14,622 bases of DNA, taken from positions 1 through 14,622 of the forward strand of contig JAGGXT010000001.1 in the NCBI GenBank assembly GCA_021162905.1. Direction: 5' to 3'. The first letter of the stretch is position 1. Each line of letters starts with the position of its first letter. This DNA comes from Candidatus Odinarchaeota archaeon (lineage in GTDB: Archaea; Asgardarchaeota; JAGGXT01). The notes beneath the pieces are model-generated. The model searched no databases. It was not told the origin of the DNA and saw only the letters and a program-made list of their open reading frames with translations. Position numbers and translations under genes: made by a program. Below, piece by piece: positions 1 through 7,214 of this stretch.

Positions 1-634
1 ATTCCATTTTTCTTACTACTTTTCCCTTTATTTTCTCCTTCAGTTTCTCGACTGCTTTCTCTATTTCTTCCTGTCTCGGCTTAATGCATCTTAGTTTTTC
101 CTCGTGCATAAGAAGATTTATTGCTTTAGTTAACAGGAATACGTTTGTGTTTATTTTTTCTATTGTTTCTATAATGGTGATTTCGATTGCCTTTTCAATA
201 TCATCCTTATTTTTTAAAAAGAGGCTTAGCATTGGGTCTATTTTAAAGGATGTTATTGCATGTGTAAGGTTACGCTGTTCATCGATTTTTATATGGGCTC
301 CTACTGTTTCATTTATGATGTCGTTGAGCTTTTCCTCTGACATGTTTTTTAGCGTTCCTTCTCCAATTTTTAGTTTTAAGGGTTTAAGATCTATGTAATA
401 GTATAGGTATGTTTCACTTTCAGCGTATATTGATATTGGCCAGTCTTCCTTTTCTATTTCTATGGTTAGAAGGTCTTCTAGGCGTCCTATTTCCTTTTCT
501 TCGTAAAGTATTTTTGGTAGGGGTAGTTCTTGGACGAGTTCTTCGAATATTGTGTTTAATATGGTTTCAGCCAATTTATTGTAGTAGGCTTTTTCTTCCT
601 CCTCTTCCGGGTTCATGGAAAAGTTTTTATTCAT
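1..634 (-). CDS. Unrecognised charged protein, cut by the window's left edge
   Basis: An open frame of 211 codons runs on the minus strand from ATG at 634 to the window edge without a stop, so the C-terminus is missing. The start is supported by GGTGG seven bases upstream (minus strand CAGGTGGTAAAATATG). The protein starts MNKNFSMNPEEEEEKAYYNK and is rich in Glu, Lys and Ile. It is probably helical, with a possible coiled coil near the visible end (EIEKAVEKLKEKIKGKVV). I see no signal peptide, membrane segment or catalytic motif, and do not recognise the family. It is divergent from the DUF6884-like gene, with which it shares a short intergenic region. AAA and ATA codons dominate, as in the minus-strand genes near 11-12 kb. 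The reading frame is secure; the function is unknown. Confidence 0.8.
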   Translation of the reverse strand, partial: MNKNFSMNPEEEEEKAYYNKLAETILNTIFEELVQELPLPKILYEEKEIGRLEDLLTIEIEKEDWPISIYAESETYLYYYIDLKPLKLKIGEGTLKNMSEEKLNDIINETVGAHIKIDEQRNLTHAITSFKIDPMLSLFLKNKDDIEKAIEITIIETIEKINTNVFLLTKAINLLMHEEKLRCIKPRQEEIEKAVEKLKEKIKGKVVRKME

Positions 635-697
635 ATTTTACCACCTGATGAACCCCTCCTTACCCACTTGTATACATGGTTTATTTTGCCGGGTTTC

Positions 698-712
698 CTT
701 AAAATATTTATT
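698..712. promoter_or_regulatory. Possible bidirectional TATA-like element
   Basis: The near-palindromic A/T box CTTAAAATATTTATT lies between the divergent genes. It could place transcription starts near 678 on the minus strand and near 732 on the plus strand, by the usual archaeal spacing of about 26 bases. This rests only on composition and spacing. Confidence 0.35.
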
Positions 713-745
713 TGATTGTTTGAATTTGAATTAAATTATTTTGAA

Positions 746-1210
746 TTGGGGGTGGTAGGTATTTCTGTTCTTGTCATTGTTCCTTGTGGTAAGAGGAAGA
801 TCTGGGATGAGAATCCTAAGGCTGGTCCGTGTGAGGCGAGGGATGTCTACCGTGGCCCTTTATTTAAGGTTTGTAGGGAATATGCTGAGAGGTTTGCTGA
901 TAGGTGGGTGATTTTGTCAGCTAAGTATGGTTTTATTGACCCTGACTTTATTATACCTGAAAACTATGATGTAACCTTTAAAGATCCAAAAACTAATCCT
1001 GTGAAGGTGGAACTGCTTAGGAAGCAGGCTGAGGAAATGGGGCTAAATGAATATGACAAAATTGTTGTGCTTGGGGGTTCAAAATACATTAATGTGGTGG
1101 CTAAAGTTTTTCCTGCATCGAAGCTGATAGCTCCGTTTAAAGGGTTACCATTAGGTAAAATGATGCAAGCAATTAAGAAAGCAATAAGTGTGGGAGAACC
1201 TTATCTGTAA
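746..1210 (+). CDS. DUF6884-like protein
   Basis: This protein of about 154 residues carries the pattern I associate with DUF6884: an N-terminal strand ending in PCGKRK, then ARDVYRGPLFK, then the block WVILSAKYGFIDPD followed by ENYD. A later segment, KIVVLGGSKY, looks like another core strand. The family is widespread in bacteria and archaea, often in accessory regions; I know of no assigned reaction. The start is uncertain. An upstream TTG at 716 would probably lie before the transcription start if the TATA-like box near 705 is used. TTG at 746 and GTG at 752 have no convincing ribosome binding site. The strong GGGGGTGGT at 749-757 is correctly placed only for ATT at 761, which would begin the protein right at the conserved core. 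TTG 746 is given as a compromise. The gene appears intact and stands alone. Confidence 0.8.
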   Translation: MGVVGISVLVIVPCGKRKIWDENPKAGPCEARDVYRGPLFKVCREYAERFADRWVILSAKYGFIDPDFIIPENYDVTFKDPKTNPVKVELLRKQAEEMGLNEYDKIVVLGGSKYINVVAKVFPASKLIAPFKGLPLGKMMQAIKKAISVGEPYL

Positions 1211-1470
1211 TCTAGCATCTGGGAAAGGGAAAGTTTGGGTTCTATTAGTTGTTCTTTAAGAAATTTAACTGTTTATTACGCTTTTATATATGTTAATTAG
1301 TATTTTGACAGAATTGTGTAGTTTGAACATATTTTGGTATTTTGTTGAGTTAAGAAACTGATTTTGCAAGCTTTTCACAGTATTCTGCTTTCTGAAGATT
1401 CTTTTGACATTGTTTTCAAATGTAATCATCCCGCTAGGTACGTTCGGTATTTTAGGTTTTTTAGGCGACA
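1211..1470. other. Intergenic stretch with no secure gene
   Basis: This gap after the DUF6884-like gene holds a weak minus-strand open frame ending near 1265 (from ATG 1429, about 54 residues, rich in Asn, Lys and Ile). It has only a poor ribosome binding site and resembles no family I know. I see no stable hairpin or RNA gene. Confidence 0.3.
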
Positions 1471-1475
1471 AAATA

Positions 1476-1484
1476 TTTAAAAAT
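1476..1484 (+). promoter_or_regulatory. TATA-like box for the small membrane protein
   Basis: TTTAAAAAT lies 43 bases before the ATG at 1527. At archaeal spacing it predicts a start of transcription near 1507, leaving a short leader that contains the ribosome binding site GGGTGA. Confidence 0.45.
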
Positions 1485-1526
1485 TAAAATCGCTTAGTTT
1501 TAATAAACAGATTAAGGGTGAAAACT

Positions 1527-1697
1527 ATGCCTGTTAATACAGAAATAAAAATAATTAATGTACCAATGCTGTGTATATTCCTAGGGTTTGTAGCTTACAT
1601 CATTGGACTGGAGGGCTTAGGTTTAGCGCTAATACTGATGGGGTTCACCTTACAGGTTTTCTGGATAAGTGCAGGCAAAAGAAGAAGAGGTTTTTAA
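1527..1697 (+). CDS. Small single- or double-pass membrane protein (56 residues)
   Basis: A complete small open frame starts at ATG 1527 and ends at TAA 1695-1697. The case for it being real is the combination of a TATA-like box at the right distance, AAGGGTGA about five bases before the ATG, and a coherent protein. It has a short polar N-terminus (MPVNTEIKIINV), then a long hydrophobic stretch at residues 13-46, interrupted by GLEGLG, that could form a helical hairpin, and a basic tail KRRRGF. The positive tail suggests a cytosolic C-terminus. I do not recognise a family. Small membrane proteins next to accessory genes can be toxins or membrane anchors, but nothing here shows such a role. 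Confidence 0.6.
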   Translation: MPVNTEIKIINVPMLCIFLGFVAYIIGLEGLGLALILMGFTLQVFWISAGKRRRGF

Positions 1698-1813
1698 TTT
1701 GCAGATTACAGACGATGACCGATGAAAGCTAGCTTGTATGCTCTTTCGGTATTATTTTTTGTTCTTTAAATGTTAAGGTATGGTGTTACGCATTATTGGT
1801 GTGTTATTTGTGA

Positions 1814-1956
1814 ATGTCTCAGAGTGGGGAGAATGAGGAGAATATAGGGGTAGAGGGTTTACTTGAGAGGAGAAACTAGGAGTTAATTAGGTAAGTGAGA
1901 TATTAAGTGTGCTGAAAGAGATGAGTGCAGAGAAAAGACATGAACATGGAACATGA
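1814..1956 (+). pseudogene. Possible degraded small gene
   Basis: The 327-base gap before the next gene contains two short coding-like pieces in different frames. The first starts at ATG 1814 (MSQSGENEENIGVEGLLERR) and stops at TAG 1877. The second, at 1891-1956, reads VSEILSVLKEMSAEKRHEHG and stops at TGA. Both are charged and protein-like. Together they could be one small helical protein with frame damage. No family is recognised and chance cannot be excluded. Confidence 0.25.
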
Positions 1957-1978
1957 GTAAATAGAAGTCATAAAAATA

Positions 1979-1987
1979 CTTAAAAAC
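1979..1987 (+). promoter_or_regulatory. TATA-like box upstream of the 229-residue gene
   Basis: CTTAAAAAC is followed after about 26 bases by a leader containing GAGGTTTGAT and ATG at 2025. The spacing supports ATG 2025 as the original start of the downstream gene. Confidence 0.35.
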
Positions 1988-2024
1988 GGTAAATGGCTTA
2001 TAATATTTTAGAGGTTTGATTGTT

Positions 2025-2078
2025 ATGTGTGCTGAGGTTTGTAGGAGAATTATTGGCTGGTTTGAGAGAGGATAGAGG
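2025..2078 (+). other. In-frame N-terminal extension interrupted by TAG
   Basis: ATG 2025 has a plausible ribosome binding site (GAGGT) nine bases upstream. It opens the frame MCAEVCRRIIGWFERG, then TAG at 2073-2075, then continues in the same frame straight into the 229-residue protein. Possible readings are a recent nonsense mutation, a read-through TAG, or a short upstream open frame with re-initiation at GTG 2079. Confidence 0.4.
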
Positions 2079-2768
2079 GTGGTTAGGTTTATTGATCTTT
2101 TGGGTAGAGTTAAATTTGACTTGGAGAAATTTAAGCGGAAACTTCTTTCTTTTCCTGTAAAGTACATGCATGATTTTGATGAGTTTTGGAAAAGAAAGCT
2201 TAAGATTGAATGCGGACATGATCATATTCTTATTGATCTTTTTCGAGAGGAAACGTATAACAGATTGTGTCGAATTCTGAGTAAGTGGCAAGCTTATCGT
2301 GGGGGTGATAATATTAATCCTCGGGAGACTTTAAGAAAGTCGCTTGAAAGAATTTCGGACGCTTATGATCAGATCAGACGATATAGTTTGTTGGGGTTTA
2401 ATAAGATTCCTGTTGAACCGTTGGAGTTGATTTGGCATGAGCTTGGTCGTGTTAAAGAGTTAAATGGAAATAGGAATAAATATGGGTGTTATTATGTTAT
2501 TGCGGTTTGTAAGCCTTTGATGTTGCTTTGGGGTCAAACCTTAGCTTTTGACACAAATGTTCGGAAGAATATGCCACTAAAATATGGTGTTGCGAAATCT
2601 ATGAATCGATGGAAATTTGAAGATTGGAGAAAGGTTATGGTGAGTTTTCAAAAAGATTTACTACGAAACCCCGAATTTATAGAATTCCTTAAAGAAGAAT
2701 CGCTGAAGAGATATGGAACGGATTCTGTTGTGCCTTATGGAAGATTTCTGGATATTTATTATTACTAA
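2079..2768 (+). CDS. Unrecognised protein with a conserved C-terminal block (229 residues from GTG)
   Basis: The open frame from GTG 2079 to TAA is intact. The predicted start follows GAGAGGAT, but the TATA-like box and better leader point to ATG 2025, whose frame is broken by TAG. The protein is soluble and mixed helical. Its most distinctive part is CKPLMLLWGQTLAFDTNVRK, around residues 147-166. This resembles the general K-x-L...W...D-x-x-V-R pattern of several helical accessory proteins, though I cannot assign a family. The C-terminal block KRYGTDSVVPYGRFLDIYYY must be functionally or structurally important, because it recurs in a paralogous minus-strand remnant just downstream. There is no membrane segment. 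The product is therefore hypothetical, while the coding call is firm. Confidence 0.75.
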   Translation: MVRFIDLLGRVKFDLEKFKRKLLSFPVKYMHDFDEFWKRKLKIECGHDHILIDLFREETYNRLCRILSKWQAYRGGDNINPRETLRKSLERISDAYDQIRRYSLLGFNKIPVEPLELIWHELGRVKELNGNRNKYGCYYVIAVCKPLMLLWGQTLAFDTNVRKNMPLKYGVAKSMNRWKFEDWRKVMVSFQKDLLRNPEFIEFLKEESLKRYGTDSVVPYGRFLDIYYY

Positions 2769-2833
2769 TTTGTCTTTTCATTTCTTAAGTTAAATTTTGC
2801 TGTCGATTTTACTATGAATTTAGTCCGTTTTGG

Positions 2834-2926
2834 TTATTTTTCTGGTGTCCAGTAATAAAGGTCTATGAATTGTCCATATGAAACTATTAGGTCGGTTCCG
2901 TATTTTTCTCTTGATATGTTTTGAGT
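2834..2926 (-). pseudogene. C-terminal remnant of a paralogue of the 229-residue gene
   Basis: On the minus strand, 31 codons ending at TAA 2834-2836 translate to a C-terminus containing REKYGTDLIVSYGQFIDLYY. The neighbouring plus-strand gene ends KRYGTDSVVPYGRFLDIYYY, so the two are clearly homologous over about 22 residues in inverted orientation. The remnant's frame stays open only to about 2971 before a stop, with low-complexity A/T sequence and no start. It is the tail end of a second, otherwise deleted copy of this gene. Confidence 0.75.
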
Positions 2927-3045
2927 AACCTTGCCGATTTTTAATTTTTTATTTTTTATGTGAAATCTTTAGGATGACAAAGGGTAGAAAATGTATTAGG
3001 AGAACAAATTAAAAGGAAAGTTAATACTATTATTTGGTGTGTTTA

Positions 3046-3513
3046 ATGGTTGATGGATATAATAATGAAACAGGTATTAGGGGTAAGCGTATGATGCTTC
3101 TTCTTTTCTATATTTATTTGAATAGAGGTAAGGAGGTTAATATTTCGGATTTGATGCGAATTGCTGGTTATAGGTCGTCTGGTGCTATTCATAACGCGCT
3201 TAATAGTTTGGAGTTTTATGGTTGTATTGAGAGAAAAGGTGACAGTTTTATTATTACGGAGAAGGGTATGGAGGAGTTGAGGAGTATTTTGGTTCCCTAT
3301 GAACTTATTAAGTTTCTTGGTAAAGGTCTTATTGTTTTAGGTGGGTATTCTCTAGCTGTTTGGTTTCTCTTCTCTAATCGAATGCTTATTTTACTGAATA
3401 CTTTTCGTAATCTTAGCATTGGTTTAATTGTAATGGGTGTATTTCTTCTTTTAATTGATAAATGGATATATAGAAAGTGGTCAAAAGGTGGTCAAAAGAT
3501 AATTATCTCTTAA
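3046..3513 (+). CDS. Winged-helix protein with two C-terminal membrane segments
   Basis: The 155-residue protein starts at ATG 3046, preceded by GGTGTG; an upstream in-frame TTG at 3034 is less likely. Residues 12-80 look like a winged helix-turn-helix: SDLMRIAGYRSSGAIHNALN is the recognition region, and IERKGDSFIITEKGMEEL is the wing and following helix. Two hydrophobic helices follow, at about residues 94-109 and 122-139, with a basic tail. This architecture is common in archaea as a membrane-tethered DNA-binding protein or sensor. It is upstream of, and co-directional with, the nuclease-rich run at 3602-7135, so it may regulate it. That link is inferred from position alone. A strong hairpin overlaps its stop codon. 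Confidence 0.8.
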   Translation: MVDGYNNETGIRGKRMMLLLFYIYLNRGKEVNISDLMRIAGYRSSGAIHNALNSLEFYGCIERKGDSFIITEKGMEELRSILVPYELIKFLGKGLIVLGGYSLAVWFLFSNRMLILLNTFRNLSIGLIVMGVFLLLIDKWIYRKWSKGGQKIIIS

Positions 3514-3541
3514 GAGACAAAGGTTGTCTTTTAAAAGAGAT
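3505..3541 (+). terminator. Strong hairpin spanning the stop codon
   Basis: The arms at 3505-3520 and 3524-3541 pair over about 16 bases with a two-base bulge, a G-T pair and an AGG loop. The core is AAGAGACAA / TTGTCTTTT. It overlaps the TAA at 3511-3513 and has no long T run immediately after it. It could be a terminator, an RNA-processing site or an mRNA-stabilising stem between this gene and the next. Confidence 0.5.
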
Positions 3542-3601
3542 AAATGGTGTTTTGCTCTATTTCTTATTAAATTTGGACAATTGTTTTAGAGGCGAGTTGT
3601 G

Positions 3602-4132
3602 ATGAAAGAACGGAGAGTTTGTTATGTGAAAGTTCCAAAGTTTAGGAAGTTTCCTATTATAGGTGCTCAGGCTATGGTTATAAAACCGTTAAGTGTTAGG
3701 AAAAGTAAATTCTTTATTGCTTTAATTTGTATTTTGTTATTTGCTTTAGGTACGTTTTCAACTGATTTTTTGCCGCAACCTTTTTCATTTTTCTTTCAGT
3801 TATTTAGGAGACCGGTTTTGTGGAGAATTTCTTGGGGCGTAGTGTTAATAGTTACGCTATTTTTCTTTGTTCTTAGCGTTTTTGAGCATATAAGACCGTT
3901 TATAATATTTGATAAGGAATGTTTTTGTTGTCCTTTAAGTTGGTATATAGAGGAACATGAGTTAATTCATCTTAAAGGAGTTTCCAATGAGTATGATGTA
4001 GAGGACGAGAATATTAGAAGAAATGGGAAAAGACTGTTTCAAATTCTTCGTGAGCCTATTCAACTATGTCATGATTGCTATTTTAGATTACATCAATCTA
4101 TAATGAGGGAATTAGATAAGGAAGGTGGATGA
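3602..4132 (+). CDS. Two-TM protein with C-terminal HNH/zinc-binding-like domain
   Basis: The protein has 176 residues from ATG 3602; GTG 3599 is immediately before it, and GAGGCGAG is upstream. Two membrane segments lie at roughly residues 36-56 and 76-98. The cytosolic tail holds CFCC (107-110), HELIH (119-123) and LCHDCYFRLH (155-164). The order C-x2-C, paired His, then L-C-x2-C....H resembles the HNH nuclease zinc fold, although the usual His after the last Cys is Tyr. HELIH also matches the HExxH metalloprotease pattern, a weaker explanation given the four cysteines. Its TGA stop is one base before the Cas4-like start, and that gene's ribosome binding site lies inside it, so the two are probably co-translated. 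The role is inferred to be a membrane-associated effector or metal-binding partner. CTTATTAAAT at 3563-3572 may be an internal promoter. Confidence 0.75.
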   Translation: MKERRVCYVKVPKFRKFPIIGAQAMVIKPLSVRKSKFFIALICILLFALGTFSTDFLPQPFSFFFQLFRRPVLWRISWGVVLIVTLFFFVLSVFEHIRPFIIFDKECFCCPLSWYIEEHELIHLKGVSNEYDVEDENIRRNGKRLFQILREPIQLCHDCYFRLHQSIMRELDKEGG

Positions 4133-4133
4133 A

Positions 4134-5512
4134 GTGGTTTGGGGTGTTTCTCAGCGGGATATTTATTCTTTTGTTAGGTGTCCTAGGATTTTGGCGTTTA
4201 AGGTTTCTGGTGTTGTTCTTAAAAGGTCTAACAGTTCCAAGGCTGTGAGACGGGAGATTTCCACGAAAATTGTTGGAGAGGTTGGCGAGGAAGCTTTGGT
4301 GGAGGCACTTAGGGCTCACGGAGCGGTGAATTTAGAAAAGGGAGAACTTGAATTAAGCAGTGTTCCTGAGCGTGATTTGTTAACTTCAGCGTTCTCGCGG
4401 GGTTTGGCTTTTTTGACCGAGAGAATTTTTGATAGGTTTAGGAGAAGGGTGCAGGAAGACTTTAAGAGGAGGTCGGGGGAGGTTTTGAGGGATTTGGTTC
4501 ATTCTTCTGTTGAGGGGGTTTTTAATGTTATTGATTATTTGAGGAGTAAGTATGGTGATCCTGTGGTTTTTCCAGGGGTAAAGTTGTTAATTCTTTGCTT
4601 CAGTCTTATAAGTATCCTGATTTTTTAATCGGCTTTAGGGGTGGTAAGTATGTTATTGTTGAGGTTAAGAATAGTAAGAGAGCAAGTATACAGGATGCTA
4701 TTCAGGTGGGTTATTATTTTGAGGCATCTAGATTGATGGGGGCTTCGATATTGTTGGAGAGGAGGGTGGAAGATAGGTTAGAGCTGGTTCCTGTGGATAC
4801 TGACAAGGTTGTTGATGGTGTTGTGGTTTATCCTAGGTTAGGTAGGATTAGAGAGCGGGAGAAATTGGATATTTCGCCTTCTATGGTTGCTAATATTCTG
4901 AAAGTTTATCATATCGCTGAGAAGGGATTAATTCCCTTGGATTATAATTCTTCTTATTGTTCTAAGTGCAGATATCGCAGTGTATGTGAATCTACGGGAC
5001 GAAATAAACTCATTGATTTAAATAATGTTGAAATTCCGGTTCCGTTGCCTTTGGTTGCTACGTTAGAAATTGCAGAAGATTATGATGTGGATTTGGATCT
5101 TTTGTTTTTAGGAGACTATTTTCAGGATTTAGAAAGAAGAATTCAATCAAAATATTTATCAGAGACAACCAGCGACCGTTTAACTGGTTTGCTGGAAAGA
5201 TCTTTAAAGATATCTGATGAGGAATTTGCAGGATTCTTAGAAAAATATACTAATTTATCGCGTGTAGATATTTTGGAGGCCTTAAGAGAAAGAAAACAAT
5301 TTCAGGATATTGTCAGAAAAATTCATTGGGAAGGTGAAAAGTTGAATCTTACGTTTGATGAAGCATTAAAGGTGACAGAAAATGAGAAAGATGCTGTGAA
5401 AGTTATGCTCAGGGCTGTAAACCAGGTTAGAAAGACAAATACGTATCCGTCAAGTAGTTTGAGAAGGGTTAAGGCTACATATGAGCAATACCGTAAGTTA
5501 TTAAATAAGTAG
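4134..5512 (+). pseudogene. Cas4-like Fe-S nuclease of the RecB/PD-(D/E)XK type, split by a frameshift
   Basis: Two open frames, up to 4628 and from 4595, make one protein of about 459 residues if a single G is added to the run at 4575-4578. The join then reads VVFPGGKVVNSLLQ followed by the nuclease core. The features are those of the Cas4/Dna2/RecB-type Fe-S nucleases: an N-terminal lone Cys (SFVRCPRILAF, residue 16), D at 4619-4621, EVK at 4661-4669, Q..YY after it, and C-x2-C-x5-C at 4958-4987. The helical C-terminal extension of about 180 residues is longer than in Cas4, and I do not recognise it. There are no cas1, cas2 or CRISPR repeats nearby, so this is not obviously an adaptation gene. 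GTG 4134, with AAGGTGG at 4122-4128, is preferred over GTG 4125. The downstream HEPN gene begins five bases after its stop. The frameshift may be real or a homopolymer error. Confidence 0.75.
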
Positions 5513-5517
5513 GTAGA

Positions 5518-7135
5518 GTGATAACGACACGGACGCAAAACTTTAAATCTAAGTTAAATACTCAAATAAGCGTACTTTCACAAACGCAAGCAGGTACTGA
5601 GTGGTTTGTCGATTTCTTGGGGAGTGATGTACCATTTGTGAAAGTTAAAAATGATAAAGGATATGTGAAAATTGAAAGGGGAGTTTCTTCCATACTTAGA
5701 ATGGGAAGTCTTGCGTGAGCCGATCACAATCCCGAATATAGATGATATAAAAGAACTTCCTAAAGGTCAAAAGAAGATAGTGATAACTAGAGATGAGCAC
5801 TATAATCTTCGGGTAGTACTCTCTATAAAAAGCGATCCCAAATCTATTGATTTGTTTTTTGAAAAAGTATTAAAAACTATTGTTCCAGGAAGTTTTGTTG
5901 AACTTTTCGAGATTACCGGTTCTGATCAAAATGACTTAAGGCAATACACTCTCGAATCTTGCCACTTTGTTGGTATACGGACCATTAGCGAAGAAGAATC
6001 TTTGTGCGAAGCTGATCTAAGTATTCAAGGACTGAAAATAAGACATAAAACTGAAGCAGAGGGCGTGTGGCTTACAGAGTGGTATATCAATGGACCACGG
6101 GATGCCTTGGTTTTTAGCAATTCTACGATGCGAAAGATGTCAAAAACGTTCTTTCGAGAACGTTCAGCTAAAGACGAGAAAATTTACTTCATGGAAGTCT
6201 CTGGTGGGTTTTCGATAAACTTAACTCGTGATTTTCTTAGAATCGAAGCTAATGACCTTCAGTTCTTAATTTCTCAAGTGCCGAAATGAATTGGTCCAAA
6301 TTGGTCATCAAACATCGGAATCGAGTATCGGAAAGATTGGGGACGGATTCCTGATGTGGGTGAACGAAAGAAGATAAGTGAATTGTGTAGTTTTATCTTT
6401 GGACGACAGCTTCTCTTAGTGGGTTACACGATCTATGATGAAGACTGTAACATAGTGGAGGAATATGCTTGTAATCCGTGGGGTGGTGACCCAAGGTCCT
6501 TGTGTTTGAAACCAGATATCCCGCCAGTAAGGATTAGTGGTCCTGACTTCTGTGGAAAAGCAGAGGTCATTATTAGTCAATTGTTGCCCTCCTATTGCGA
6601 ACTGCGGGATTCTCTTCGTCTTAATGATGCTTTATGGCTGTATTGGATTGCTCGTAACATGCCCGATGGGATAAACCTTCCTACACTTGCGGCTGCTGTT
6701 GAAGCGATTATGAATGGATGGTTCAGTTCCAACAGAACAAGAAGTCGTGGAGTCTACATGGATAAGGATGAATTTGAACGTTTATTGCACGAGGAGATTG
6801 AGGCCATACAAGGTAAGTTGGAAGACAAATTGTATGGTGACAGAGTAGTGAATCGTATTCGAGACGCTTATCGTATGAGTGTTACAGATCGCTTCCGATT
6901 TTTCTTTGAGGAAATTGATCTTGTTGTTGACGAGAATGAGTGGAAGGCCATCAAGGCGCGGCATGCTATTGCTCATGGGCAAATCGGGAATGGTAAAATG
7001 GAATGGAGACGTTTGATTCAACATTCACAAACTTACGAGACACTTATACATAAGATTCTGTTGAAAGTACTAGGTTATTCCGGAAGTTACGTAGACCGTT
7101 CAACTGTTGGCTGGAAAGACAAACAATTAGTTTGA
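5518..7135 (+). pseudogene. ApeA-like HEPN ribonuclease, broken by a frameshift and a TGA stop
   Basis: Three open pieces form one gene of about 537 residues. The first (from GTG 5518) and second are joined by removing one base from GAAAGGGG at 5674-5681, giving VKIEGEFLPYLEWEVL. The second and third are in the same frame, separated only by TGA at 6287-6289, with protein-like sequence on both sides (QVPK, stop, IGPNWSSNIGIEYRKDWGR). The N-terminal half resembles the beta-rich ApeA N-terminal domain. The C-terminal half is a helical HEPN domain with the RX4H motif RHAIAHG (Arg 6959-6961, His 6974-6976). ApeA is an anti-phage HEPN protein expected to cleave RNA; an archaeal relative in this position would be a toxic effector. 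It follows the Cas4-like gene by five bases. It is probably inactive in this genome unless the lesions are sequence errors. Confidence 0.7.
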
Positions 7136-7214
7136 AATGTGCTACTTCACTATTTGAAAAGTCGGGAGAGATAAGGATCTATGTTCTAGTGTATTGAATA
7201 TGCGCTTTACTGCC

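Noticed and set aside
84..648. Plus-strand open frames at 84-398 and 409-648
   Set aside because: They are the opposite strand of the edge-truncated minus-strand gene, which has better composition and a ribosome binding site.
1265..1471. Minus-strand 68-residue open frame
   Set aside because: It begins with TTG, overlaps the promoter of the small membrane protein, has low-complexity Asn/Lys/Ile content and no convincing ribosome binding site.
1710..1735. CGATGACCGATGAAAG near 1715, another possible C box
   Set aside because: No matching CTGA boxes at the right distance and no closing stem.
4134..5512. Cas4-like gene as part of a CRISPR adaptation module
   Set aside because: No cas1, cas2, other cas gene or repeat array is in the window, and the protein has a long non-Cas4 extension.
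6356..7135. The HEPN part as a separate intact gene starting at GTG 6356
   Set aside because: It continues in frame from the upstream piece across one TGA, has no ribosome binding site, and conserved-looking sequence lies before the GTG.
7140..7200. ATAAGG...CCTTAT pairing between the convergent genes as a terminator
   Set aside because: The stem is only six bases with a loop of about forty, so it is not convincing.
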